NCBI RefSeq assembly: GCF_001010355.1 | Contig: NZ_JPLA01000052.1 | Coordinates: 1-57,413, forward strand | Origin: Dyella japonica DSM 16301 | GTDB lineage: Bacteria > Pseudomonadota > Gammaproteobacteria > Xanthomonadales > Rhodanobacteraceae | Length of the DNA stretch: 57,413 nt | Direction of reading: 5' to 3' | Shown here: in pieces, positions 27,921 to 36,172 of the stretch | Layout of the letters: the number at the start of each line of letters is the position of its first letter | Position numbering within the stretch: position 1 is the first letter of the stretch | Position numbers and translations under genes: made by a program | Notes under the pieces: generated by a model | Databases searched by the model: none | What the model was told of the DNA's origin: nothing | What the model saw: the letters and a program-made list of their open reading frames with translations, nothing else

Positions 27921-29573
27921 TCAGGTCGTTAGAGCCCATGGCCGGACCGTGACCGGCGACGCAGGCGCTGCTCGCGTACCGCCTTTCGGTTTCGATGTTT
28001 CCGACTGCAACCGGAAATACCGCACCCGCACCTCCAACTCATCCGCCTGCTCCTGCATGGCGCGCGCCGCGGCGGCGGCCTCCTCGACCAGGGCCGCGTT
28101 CTGCTGGGTGACCTCGTCCATCTGCATCACGGCCCGGTTCACCTGATCGATGCCCGAGGATTGCTCCTGCGCGGCGGCGGCGATCTCGGCCACGATGTCC
28201 GTCACCTGCTTCACGCTGTCCACGATGCCGGCGAGCACCTCGCCCGATTCGCTCACCAGCGCCGAGCCGGCCTGCACCTTTTCAACCGTGCCGCCAATCA
28301 GCGCCTTGATCTCCCGGGCGGCCGAGGCGCTGCGCTGGGCGAGGTTGCGCACCTCGCCTGCCACCACGGCGAAACCACGGCCCTGTTCGCCTGCACGCGC
28401 TGCTTCCACGGCGGCGTTGAGTGCGAGCAGATTGGTCTGGAAGGCGATCTCGTCGATCAACTGCACGATGTCGGTGATCTGGCGACTGGCGCCTTCGATC
28501 TCGCCCATGGCGTGACGAGTGCGCGTGGCCACCTCGCCACCGCGCTCGGCCTGGGCGCGAGTGCTGCGGGCAAGTTGATCGGCATGGCCCGCGTTGTCCG
28601 CGCTCTGGCGCACGATGGAGGTCATCTCTTCCATCGAGGCGGCGGTTTCTTCCAGGCTGGACGCCTGTTCCTGCGTGCGGTGCGACAGGTCATCGTTGCC
28701 GCGCGAGATCTGCTGGGCCGCCGTCGACACCACCTGCGAGCCCTGCTGCACGTCGCGCACGATCTCCACCAGCTTGCCGCGCATGCGCTGCAAGGCGTCG
28801 AGCAGGCTGCCCGCTGCAAAGCGCTCGGCGTGATCGCCCGTGGCCAGGTCGCCGTCGGCGATGCGTGCAGCCATGGCCAGCGCAAACGCCGGCTCGCCGC
28901 CGATGCTCTGGCGGATGCTGCGCATCGACTGCCACACCACGCTGATCACCAGCAGACCGACGACGCCCGCTTCCAGCAGGCTCACCAGCAGCGCGTGGCG
29001 GAACTGTTCGTTGATGTCGACGAAGTAGGCGCCCGTGCCGATATGCATGTCCCACGGCTGGAACCATGCGCTGTAGGTGATCTTGGGCTCGATCTGCTTG
29101 TCCGGCGGCATGGGCCACGAGTATTGGGTGATGCCCGAGCCCTGCGCGCGATCCACGGCCGCGATCATCTGCCACAGCGGCTTCCCGTCCGGGTCCTTGT
29201 CCTCGCGTACATTCTTGCCTTCCTTCTCCGGGAAGATCGGATGAAGGTGCATGACAAAGTTGGAATCGAACGCAAAGACGTAGCCGGAACCCTGGCCCCA
29301 GCGCATCGTGCGGATGACCTCGAAAGCTCGGTGCTGCGCCTCTTCCTCGCTGAACTCGCCCGCCTTGGCACGATCGTGGAAGCTTTGCGCAACGGCAGTA
29401 GCGCTGGCGACGTGGTCCTGCAAGGCATGCACGCGCGCCGCCATCTGCAGGCGACGGCTGTCGATGGCGGATACCACGGTAAGCGCCATCAGGCCGGCCA
29501 CCACAAAGGCGATGACCAACCACACCTTGGCCGCCAGGCTCAGGCGATCGACGAATTTCAACGGAGACTTCAT
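27921..29573 (-). CDS. Methyl-accepting chemotaxis protein, Cache-type sensor (copy B)
   Basis: A 550-residue receptor. A helix at about residues 15-37 is followed by a single Cache (sCache_2-like) periplasmic domain with [11 protein letters not shown] and [11 protein letters not shown] second helix, a HAMP-like segment and a full signalling domain follow. It is a close paralogue of the adjacent gene at 29775-31448, including the upstream leader. Unlike that copy it lacks the xWxxF tail and ends R-P-W-A-L-T-T. The start at 29573 (M-K-S-P-L-K) matches the paralogue. Confidence 0.94.
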   Translation of the reverse strand: MKSPLKFVDRLSLAAKVWLVIAFVVAGLMALTVVSAIDSRRLQMAARVHALQDHVASATAVAQSFHDRAKAGEFSEEEAQHRAFEVIRTMRWGQGSGYVFAFDSNFVMHLHPIFPEKEGKNVREDKDPDGKPLWQMIAAVDRAQGSGITQYSWPMPPDKQIEPKITYSAWFQPWDMHIGTGAYFVDINEQFRHALLVSLLEAGVVGLLVISVVWQSMRSIRQSIGGEPAFALAMAARIADGDLATGDHAERFAAGSLLDALQRMRGKLVEIVRDVQQGSQVVSTAAQQISRGNDDLSHRTQEQASSLEETAASMEEMTSIVRQSADNAGHADQLARSTRAQAERGGEVATRTRHAMGEIEGASRQITDIVQLIDEIAFQTNLLALNAAVEAARAGEQGRGFAVVAGEVRNLAQRSASAAREIKALIGGTVEKVQAGSALVSESGEVLAGIVDSVKQVTDIVAEIAAAAQEQSSGIDQVNRAVMQMDEVTQQNAALVEEAAAAARAMQEQADELEVRVRYFRLQSETSKPKGGTRAAPASPVTVRPWALTT

Positions 29574-29607
29574 GACACTGACCTTCAGAATGAAAAGGAC
29601 GGTTCTG

Positions 29608-29688
29608 CGATTGCCCGGATTCATTCCCTGCATTGCTCTGACGCAGGCCAGCGGCCCGCGCGCCGCGGCTTCCTGTCGCAGCTGTGGT
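29608..29688 (-). repeat. Duplicated MCP leader, copy B
   Basis: This upstream segment is clearly similar to 31481-31560, sharing GCGCGCCGCGGCTTCCTGTCG. It shows that the tandem duplication of about 1.87 kb included non-coding sequence as well as the MCP gene. Confidence 0.7.
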
Positions 29689-29774
29689 TGATGTTGCGAA
29701 CGGCGCCCCTTGGAATCCTTCGCCGCAAGAACACCCTGCCGACGGCTGGCGCCATGCCGGCCGTCGACGGTTTT

Positions 29775-31448
29775 TTAGAACTCGGTCCAGCCCGCGCTCG
29801 CCGAGGCGAGCTGCGGCTTCGGCACAGTCGGTGCCGGCTGTCGCGCGGGGACCGCGGGACGCGTCGCGACACGCGCTTCGCCCTGCAGGCGGAAATAGCG
29901 GATCTGGCGTTCCAGCTCATCGGCCTGCTCTTGCATGGCGCGTGCGGCGGCCGCCGCCTCTTCCACCAGGGCCGCATTCTGCTGGGTGACTTCGTCCATC
30001 TGCATCACGGCGCGGTTCACCTGATCGATGCCCGAGGATTGCTCCTGCGCGGCGGCGGCGATCTCGGCCACGATGTCGGTGACGCGCTTGACGCTGTCCA
30101 CGATGCCCGCAAGCACCTGGCCGGATTCGGCCACCAGGGTGGAGCCAGCCTGCACCTTCTCCACCGTGTCGCCGATCAGCAGCTTGATCTGCTTGGCTGC
30201 CGACGCACTGCGCTGCGCGAGGTTGCGCACTTCGCCAGCCACGACCGCGAACCCGCGGCCTTGTTCGCCAGCGCGTGCAGCCTCTACGGCGGCATTGAGC
30301 GCAAGCAGATTCGTCTGGAAGGCGATCTCGTCGATCAACTGCACGATGTCGGTGATCTGGCGACTGGCGCCTTCGATCTCGCGCATGGCGTGACTGGTGC
30401 GTGTCGCCACTTCGCCACCGCGCTCGGCCTGCATGCGCGCGCTGCGCGCCAGCTGGTCGGCATGGCCGGCGTTGTCCGCGCTCTGGCGCACGATCGAGGT
30501 CATCTCTTCCATCGACGCGGCGGTTTCTTCCAGGCTCGAGGCTTGCTCCTGCGTGCGATGCGACAGGTCGTCATTGCCACGCGAGATCTGCTGCGCGGCA
30601 CTCGACACGACCTGCGAACCTTGCTGTACCTCGCGCACGATGCCCACCAGCTTGGTACGCATGCGTTCCAGTGCATCGAGCATGCTGTCGGGCGAGAAGC
30701 GAAGCTCGCCGTGACCGGCCAGGTCGCCGTCGGCGATGCGCGCCGCCATGGCCAGGGCAAACGCGGGCTCGCCGCCGATGCTGCGGCGGATGCTGCGCAT
30801 CGACTGCCACACCACGCCGATCACCAGCAGACCGACCAGGCCGGCCTCCAGCAGGCTCACCATCAAGGCGTGGCGGAACTGTTCGTTGATGTCGACGAAA
30901 TAGGCACCCGACGCCACATGCAGGTCCCACGGCTTGTACCAGCTGGTGTAGGTGATCTTGTGTTCGTCCTGCTTGCCGCCCGGCATCGGCCACATGTATT
31001 CGGTGGCGCCGAAACCCTCACGCTGGTCGGCATCCATCATGTGGCGATACATGAAGGTGCCCTGGCTGTCCGCCTCGTCCTTGATGCTCATGCCCACGCG
31101 CTTGGGCATGATCGGATGCATGCGCATCACGAAGTTGGAATCGAACGCGAACACGTAACCCGCGCCCTTGTTCCAGCGCAGCGCGGACACCGCCGCCAGC
31201 GCCTGCTTCTTCGCATCTTCGTCGCTGAGCTGACCGGCCACGGCACGCGCGTGATAGCTCTCGATCAGCGAGATGGCCGTATTCACTTCGTCGCCGAGCG
31301 CACTTACGCGCGAGGCCATCTGCAGGCGGCGGCTATCCAGCGCGGAGACCAGGGTCAGCGTCGCCAGGCCCGCCACCACAAAGGCGATGACCAGCCATAC
31401 CTTGGCGGCCAGACTCAGTTGATCGATGTACTTGATGGGAGACTTCAT
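29775..31448 (-). CDS. Methyl-accepting chemotaxis protein, Cache-type sensor (copy A)
   Basis: A 557-residue receptor laid out like its neighbour: a helix, a single Cache domain with [11 protein letters not shown] and [10 protein letters not shown], a second helix, HAMP, then the signalling domain. The ligand domain differs more from the paralogue than the signalling half does. It ends S-A-G-W-T-E-F, an xWxxF CheR/CheB tether. It follows cheA by about 200 bp containing a hairpin element and likely belongs to the operon from the 34502-34528 promoter. Confidence 0.95.
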   Translation of the reverse strand: MKSPIKYIDQLSLAAKVWLVIAFVVAGLATLTLVSALDSRRLQMASRVSALGDEVNTAISLIESYHARAVAGQLSDEDAKKQALAAVSALRWNKGAGYVFAFDSNFVMRMHPIMPKRVGMSIKDEADSQGTFMYRHMMDADQREGFGATEYMWPMPGGKQDEHKITYTSWYKPWDLHVASGAYFVDINEQFRHALMVSLLEAGLVGLLVIGVVWQSMRSIRRSIGGEPAFALAMAARIADGDLAGHGELRFSPDSMLDALERMRTKLVGIVREVQQGSQVVSSAAQQISRGNDDLSHRTQEQASSLEETAASMEEMTSIVRQSADNAGHADQLARSARMQAERGGEVATRTSHAMREIEGASRQITDIVQLIDEIAFQTNLLALNAAVEAARAGEQGRGFAVVAGEVRNLAQRSASAAKQIKLLIGDTVEKVQAGSTLVAESGQVLAGIVDSVKRVTDIVAEIAAAAQEQSSGIDQVNRAVMQMDEVTQQNAALVEEAAAAARAMQEQADELERQIRYFRLQGEARVATRPAVPARQPAPTVPKPQLASASAGWTEF

Positions 31449-31480
31449 GGGGGGCGACCTTCTTTGCCACGGGCGGATTG

Positions 31481-31560
31481 CGATAGCCCGAATTCATGCC
31501 CTGCACTGCCCTGACGCGGGCCGCAGGCCAGCGCGCCGCGGCTTCCTGTCGCGGCTTGGA
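31481..31560 (-). repeat. Duplicated MCP leader, copy A
   Basis: Non-coding sequence upstream of MCP copy A that matches 29608-29688 upstream of copy B. No sigma-28, sigma-54 or convincing sigma-70 promoter was found in either leader. Confidence 0.7.
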
Positions 31561-31583
31561 ATCAACGTGTCGTGGTTTTTTCC

Positions 31584-31637
31584 CGTCATCCCTGCGAGCA
31601 GCTTCACAACAGCGAAGCTGGTCACGCAGGCATGACG
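31584..31637. repeat. GTCATCCC hairpin element between cheA and the MCP
   Basis: An imperfect inverted repeat opens CGTCATCCCTGCG and closes CGCAGGCATGACG, with an inner AGCTTC/GAAGCT pair. It is related to the element at 33673-33763. It lies just after the cheA stop and could lower downstream expression. Confidence 0.65.
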
Positions 31638-31647
31638 AGTCGGTGAA

Positions 31648-33639
31648 TCAGGCCGCTTTCCGGCGACCCTGCATGCGCACCAGTCCGGCGATGTCGACAA
31701 TCAGCGCGACCGAGCCGTCGGCGAGAATGGTTGCGCCGGAGACGCCCTGCACGCGCCGATAGTTCGCTTCCAGCGACTTCACAACCGCCTGTTGCTGGCC
31801 GATCAAGCCGTCGACGAACAAACCCACGCGCGAACCATCGCCTTCCACCACCACCATCAGGCCTTCGTCGATGGCGTGCACCGCGCCCTCGCAAGCGAAT
31901 GCGTCATGCAGGCGGATCACCGGCAGGTATTCGCCGCGGAAGCGGAACAGCTCGCCGCCACCCACCACGCTGCGCACCGCGTCGGCCTTCAGCTGCACCG
32001 ACTCCACGATGGAGACCAGCGGCACGATGTAGCGCTCTTCGCCCACCGCGGCGGTCAGGCCGTCGATGATCGCCAGGGTCAGCGGCAAGGTGATGGTGAA
32101 CACGCTGCCGTTGCCCTGCGTGCTGCGGATCGCCACGGTGCCGCCCAGATCGGACACGTTGCGGCGGACCACGTCCATGCCCACGCCACGCCCGGAAAGA
32201 TCGGTGGTGACGGCGGCAGTGGAGAAGCCGGGCTGGAAGATCAGCTCGGCCACGGCGTCGTCGCTCATGCCTTCGCTGCTGCTGATGATGCCGCGCTGGA
32301 TCGCCTTGGCCACGATCGCGTCGCGATTGAGGCCGGCGCCGTCGTCGGATACTTCCACCACGATGTTGCCACCGCGATGGGAAGCCTTGAGCGTGAGCGT
32401 GCCGGTATCACCCTTGCCTGCCGCGCGGCGCTTGTCCGGCGTTTCCAGGCCGTGGTCGATGGCGTTGCGCACCAGGTGCACCATCGGATCGCCGATCTTC
32501 TCCAGCACCGTCTTGTCCAGCTCGGTCTGTTCGCCGATCAGCTCCAGCTTCACCTGCTTGCCGAGCTTCTGGCTGATGTCGCGCACCATGCGCGGGAAGC
32601 GGTTGAACACGGAGGCGATCGGCAGCATGCGGATGCCCATCACGCTTTCCTGCAGCTCGCGCGTGTGGCGCGCCAGCTGGGCCAGGCCTTGTTCGAGCAC
32701 GGCCAGTCGCGCGGCGTCGATGTCGCCTTCGCGGAAGGTGTCGAGCATGGACTGAGTGATCACCAGCTCGCCCACCAGGTTGATCAGTCCATCGATCTTG
32801 TCGATCGATACGCGCACCGAACTGGACTCGGCGCTGGTTTCGCGTTGCGCACGCGCGGCGCCGGCGTCGGCCACCGCAGCGGGTGCAGCCGGTGCAGCGA
32901 CAGGTGCCGCCGGTGCGGCGGCCACCTCGGCTACGACGTGCTTCGCCTCAATGACTAGATCGCATTCGTCCTCGACCCAATCGAACACGCCCTTGATATC
33001 GGCGCGCTTGACCGGACCGGTCAGCTCGATGGTCCAGCCGATATGGCACTCGGTCGGTTCCAGCGCGGCGAAGGCCGGCAACTTGTCGAACTCGGGCGTG
33101 ACCTGAAGCTTGCCGAGGCCGGCCAGCTCGCGGATCAGTCGCAGCGGCTCGTTGCCGCTGGCGAGCATGCCGGCATGCGGACGGAAGCGAACCGTCCAGG
33201 CATCAGCCTGATCCACATCGCGGCGCGCCTGCACGGCAGCAGCCGGCGTGCCGCGTCCCATCGCGGCGGCCAGCTCGTTGCGCAGCCCTTCGGCCACGGT
33301 GTCGTTGAGCGGCTCGCCGACCTGGGCGCGGGCGAACATGCCGCGCAGGCAATCCACCGTGCGCAGCAGCAGTTCGATGATGGAGCCGTCGATGGCGCGC
33401 TTGCCGCTGCGCACTTCATCCAGCAGGGACTCGGCCTCGTGGGTGAACGAGGACATCTCCGGAAAACCGAAGGTGGCCGCGCCGCCCTTGATCGAGTGCG
33501 CAGCGCGGAAGATGGTGTGCACCAGCTCGCCGTCGCCGCCCTCGTCCAGCGCAAGCAGCGACGACTCCATCGTATCGAGTCCTTCCAGACTCTCTTCGAT
33601 GAACACCTGTTGAAACTGCGCCAGACCGGCCTTGCTCAT
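31648..33639 (-). CDS. cheA: Chemotaxis histidine kinase CheA (first copy)
   Basis: A 663-residue kinase. The Hpt domain carries the phospho-accepting His48 in A-A-H-S-I-K-G-G. A P2-like domain occupies about residues 145-235, followed by an alanine/proline-rich linker, the dimerisation domain, and an ATPase domain (N-box V-H-L-V-R-N-A-I-D-H-G-L-E, D-D-G-A-G-L, G-R-G-V-G-M-D-V-V). A CheW-like regulatory domain closes the protein. It sits between a CheY-like regulator and two MCPs and probably serves those receptors. Confidence 0.95.
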   Translation of the reverse strand: MSKAGLAQFQQVFIEESLEGLDTMESSLLALDEGGDGELVHTIFRAAHSIKGGAATFGFPEMSSFTHEAESLLDEVRSGKRAIDGSIIELLLRTVDCLRGMFARAQVGEPLNDTVAEGLRNELAAAMGRGTPAAAVQARRDVDQADAWTVRFRPHAGMLASGNEPLRLIRELAGLGKLQVTPEFDKLPAFAALEPTECHIGWTIELTGPVKRADIKGVFDWVEDECDLVIEAKHVVAEVAAAPAAPVAAPAAPAAVADAGAARAQRETSAESSSVRVSIDKIDGLINLVGELVITQSMLDTFREGDIDAARLAVLEQGLAQLARHTRELQESVMGIRMLPIASVFNRFPRMVRDISQKLGKQVKLELIGEQTELDKTVLEKIGDPMVHLVRNAIDHGLETPDKRRAAGKGDTGTLTLKASHRGGNIVVEVSDDGAGLNRDAIVAKAIQRGIISSSEGMSDDAVAELIFQPGFSTAAVTTDLSGRGVGMDVVRRNVSDLGGTVAIRSTQGNGSVFTITLPLTLAIIDGLTAAVGEERYIVPLVSIVESVQLKADAVRSVVGGGELFRFRGEYLPVIRLHDAFACEGAVHAIDEGLMVVVEGDGSRVGLFVDGLIGQQQAVVKSLEANYRRVQGVSGATILADGSVALIVDIAGLVRMQGRRKAA

Positions 33640-33672
33640 GGGGATCTCTACTCTTTAGAAACGTCGCTCTTG

Positions 33673-33763
33673 ACCGTCATCCCTGCGAAAGCAGGGATCC
33701 AGTGACATTGCTTTAGACCGGCAAAAGAAGGCACTGGATTCCGGCTTTCGCCGGAATGACGGT
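33673..33763. repeat. GTCATCCC/GGAATGAC palindromic element
   Basis: A 91-bp element with imperfect terminal inverted repeats of about 32 bp, from ACCGTCATCCCTGCG to CCGGAATGACGGT. Each end can also fold alone (CCCTGC-GAAA-GCAGGG and CCGGC-TTTC-GCCGG). It is inserted between the cheY-like gene and cheA inside one operon. Similar sequences are common dispersed repeats in proteobacteria. Confidence 0.85.
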
Positions 33764-33771
33764 GAGGGGCA

Positions 33772-34134
33772 TCAACCCAGCACGCGCTTGACGGTCGCCA
33801 GCAGCTGCTCGGGATCGAACGGCTTCACCAGCCAACCGGTCGCGCCGGCGGCCTTGCCTTCCATCTTCTTGTCCGTGTGCGACTCGGTGGTCAGCATCAG
33901 GATCGGCACGCCCTTGTACGCCGGCATCGTGCGCAGCTCGCGCACCATGCTCAGGCCGTCCATCACCGGCATGTTCACGTCCGCCAGCACCAGGTCGAAG
34001 CTGCTGCCCTTGGCCGCATCGAGCGCGAGCTGGCCGTTCTCCGCCTCGCTCACATCATGGCCGGCGTTGCGCAGGGTGAAGGCCACCATGCCGCGCATCG
34101 AAGCCGAATCGTCAACCGCAAGAATCTTTGCCAT
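33772..34134 (-). CDS. CheY-like response regulator (single receiver domain)
   Basis: A 120-residue receiver with D-D-S-A-S-M-R, the phospho-acceptor aspartate in V-L-A-D-V-N-M-P-V-M-D-G, the threonine in L-M-L-T-T-E and the lysine in V-K-P-F. It is the partner of the cheA that follows, and differs from the CheY at 45634, which has the flagellar-type D-D-F-S-T-M-R-R. It follows a STAS gene in the operon from the 34502-34528 promoter. Confidence 0.93.
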   Translation of the reverse strand: MAKILAVDDSASMRGMVAFTLRNAGHDVSEAENGQLALDAAKGSSFDLVLADVNMPVMDGLSMVRELRTMPAYKGVPILMLTTESHTDKKMEGKAAGATGWLVKPFDPEQLLATVKRVLG

Positions 34135-34148
34135 CTTCCACCTCAGTT

Positions 34149-34460
34149 TCAGGCCGGCATCGGTGCCGGCAGTTCCAAAGCCTGTGCGAGGCCGAGCACG
34201 CCGGCCGCGTCACGCATCACTTCGCTCACACCCAGCCAGGTCGGCGACTGGCCGCGCGCCGCCGCCTCGCGGCGGAACGCCACCAGCAGCTGCAGTGCGG
34301 CGGTGTCCACCCGCTCCACGCCCGCGCCATCGAGCTGCGCGGCGGCGTCGAACGCTTCGATCAGTTCGGCCTTTACGTCCGCCACGCTGCCGAGGCGGAA
34401 ATCGGCCGGCAGCGCGATCACGCGCGCCTTGGCCTTTGCCTCACCCGTCGTCTTGCCCAT
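34149..34460 (-). CDS. STAS domain protein with a non-canonical phosphosite
   Basis: A 103-residue single STAS domain. The usual D-S-S phosphorylation loop is replaced by D-T-A-A-L-Q-L-L, so the acceptor serine is missing. It may be a constitutively active form or a scaffold. It is the first gene of the cheY-cheA operon, 42 bp after a sigma-28-like -10. A lysine/alanine-rich N-terminus precedes the domain. Confidence 0.8.
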   Translation of the reverse strand: MGKTTGEAKAKARVIALPADFRLGSVADVKAELIEAFDAAAQLDGAGVERVDTAALQLLVAFRREAAARGQSPTWLGVSEVMRDAAGVLGLAQALELPAPMPA

Positions 34461-34501
34461 GGTGTGATCCTGTGCCTGCCCGTTGGGCGTCTACGGGTGG
34501 T

Positions 34502-34528
34502 TTATCGGCCATGCCGTTGTTCGCTTTA
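34502..34528 (-). promoter_or_regulatory. Sigma-28 (FliA)-like promoter of the STAS-cheY-cheA operon
   Basis: On the minus strand TAAAGCGA-N11-GCCGATAA. The -10 octamer (34502-34509) is a perfect match to consensus, and the -35 (34521-34528) keeps TAAAG. It is divergent from the plus-strand sigma-28-like promoter at 34577. Confidence 0.88.
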
Positions 34529-34576
34529 GCGATCTTTGTCCCGTCGGGGCATCGCCGATCCGCGCAAAATGAGCCC

Positions 34577-34603
34577 TCAAGTTTTCTCGAAGGCCGCCGA
34601 TGC
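34577..34603 (+). promoter_or_regulatory. Sigma-28 (FliA)-like promoter of fliK
   Basis: TCAAGTTT-N11-GCCGATGC with exact spacing, 50 bp before the TTG start of the fliK-like gene. It shares the TCAAGTTT -35 with two other promoters in the window. Confidence 0.8.
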
Positions 34604-34652
34604 CTAGGGCACGGACGGGCGCGCACGTCGCTTTGTTCGCAAGGAGCTACGA

Positions 34653-35795
34653 TTGATCATCCAACCCACCAGTCTCGCAGCCCTCGCCTGGGCCGGCGCT
34701 GCTTCCGGCAGTGCCGCGGAGAGCTGGCGCATCGGCACGGTGCTGTCCGCGCGTCCGCTGGGGATCAATCCGGACGGCATGATGGTGCTGCAGATCGGCG
34801 CCGTCGCCGTGGAGACCGAAGCGCCCACCGGCCAGCAGCTGCCGGCCCAGTTCCAGGTTCGCGTGCTCACCCTGGGCGCACAGCCGCAGCTTGAGCTGAT
34901 GCTGCCGCAGACCGCCGCGCCGGCGGCACAAGTGGCCATGCGCGAACGCCTGCCGCAGCAGAACGGCTATGCACCCTTGCTGGCCACGCTCGACGCGCTG
35001 GCCCAGCGCCCGGCGTTGCGGCAGCTGCCGGCGTACCTGCGCCCGGCCCTCGCCGCGCTGGAACACGTGGTGCGCACGCCCACCGAAATCACCCGCGGCG
35101 AAGGGCTGGAAGAAGCGATCAAGCGCAGCGGCCTGTTCCTGGAATCCCAACTGGCCGAGCCCAACCTGGATATGGCCGGGCTCAGCCAGGAAGACTGGAA
35201 GGGTGCACTGCTGCGGCTGGCCAGCCTGCTCGACGACTACCTGCCGGCGCGACGCGCGAGCAGCTCGTCCAGCGAGACGCCACCGCCACTGCAACAACGC
35301 GGCCTGCAGGCACAGCCACGCGCGCTGCTGCCGCTGTCGCTGCTCGATGACGATGTCGATGCCCTGCTCAGTCGCCTGCATGGCGAAGTGCATGCGGCCC
35401 TGGCGCGCGTGGAAGTGGCCCAGCTCGAAGCCACCACTGCATCTGCCTGGATGATCGAGATTCCGCTGCAGGGCGAAGATGGTCGCGACATCCTGCAGGT
35501 CCAGCTGCAGCAGAACGCTGAAGGCGGCACCGGTTCCTCGTGGACCTTCGGCTTCGCCATCGACCTGCCAGGCCTGGGCCCGTTGCAGGGTGAACTGCAA
35601 TTGCGCGATGTGCGTCTGTCGGTGCGCCTGTGGGCGGAGCGCGCCGATACGGTGCATCGACTCGAACAACAGTTCGGGCCATTGCGCCAGGCCTTGTCGG
35701 CGACCGGTCTGATCCTCGATCAGCTCTCCTGCCAGCAGGGGCTGCCGCAATCCACCCATCAGCACAGCGCGATCCTGCTGAGGACCATGGCATGA
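34653..35795 (+). CDS. fliK: Flagellar hook-length control protein, FliK-like
   Basis: A 380-residue protein. A long low-complexity N-terminal region precedes a FliK-type C-terminal domain (about residues 270-375), with W-M-I-E-I-P-L, a G-P-L-Q-G-E-L-Q-L segment and a following V-R-L-W-A-E. It starts with TTG, supported by AAGGAG six to seven bases upstream; the next in-frame ATG is over 40 codons away. Its stop overlaps the next gene, an FlhB C-terminal domain protein, by four bases. FliK normally signals FlhB to switch export specificity, which fits this pairing. Confidence 0.8.
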   Translation: MIIQPTSLAALAWAGAASGSAAESWRIGTVLSARPLGINPDGMMVLQIGAVAVETEAPTGQQLPAQFQVRVLTLGAQPQLELMLPQTAAPAAQVAMRERLPQQNGYAPLLATLDALAQRPALRQLPAYLRPALAALEHVVRTPTEITRGEGLEEAIKRSGLFLESQLAEPNLDMAGLSQEDWKGALLRLASLLDDYLPARRASSSSSETPPPLQQRGLQAQPRALLPLSLLDDDVDALLSRLHGEVHAALARVEVAQLEATTASAWMIEIPLQGEDGRDILQVQLQQNAEGGTGSSWTFGFAIDLPGLGPLQGELQLRDVRLSVRLWAERADTVHRLEQQFGPLRQALSATGLILDQLSCQQGLPQSTHQHSAILLRTMA

Positions 35796-36067
35796 GCAAC
35801 GCACTGCCGCCCGCTCGTCGTCGCGTCACCCTGCGTCTATCCGGCGGCCCCAACGATGCACCAGCCACGCCGGTGAGTCTCCCGCCGGAATCGCTGGAGA
35901 CTTTGCTGGCGCGTGCACGTGCGCTCGGCATTCCGTTGCACCAGGATCCGCAGATGGCGGCGCTGCTCGCCTCGCTCCGCTTGCGCAAGGAAGTGCCTGC
36001 CACGCTGTATGCCGCCGCGGCAGCGGTGTTGTCCTGCATCTACGACGCGGCCGACGCACCGCACTGA
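35792..36067 (+). CDS. Stand-alone FlhB C-terminal domain protein (FlhX/YlqH-like)
   Basis: A 91-residue protein. Residues about 35-90 match the cytoplasmic tail of FlhB (A-L-G-I-P-L-H-Q-D-P-Q-M-A-A-L-L, then V-P-A-T-L-Y-A-A-A-A-A-V-L), but the membrane part and the N-P-T-H cleavage site are absent. It overlaps fliK by four bases (ATGA). Such proteins can substitute for the cleaved FlhB tail in other bacteria. Here a complete flhB exists at 51529, so a modulatory role with FliK is likely. Confidence 0.82.
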   Translation: MSNALPPARRRVTLRLSGGPNDAPATPVSLPPESLETLLARARALGIPLHQDPQMAALLASLRLRKEVPATLYAAAAAVLSCIYDAADAPH

Positions 36068-36172
36068 GCGCACGTTTTTGCGAACGATGCGCGCAGATGC
36101 GCGACGCCTGAAAACACGACACGTCCTTCATGTTTGGTCCGCAACAGTGATCCTGCATACACAGGATTGCCC

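Noticed and set aside
28161..31514. Very long plus-strand open frame opposite the MCP genes
   Set aside because: A GC-rich shadow of the minus-strand receptors, histidine/arginine-rich with no domains.
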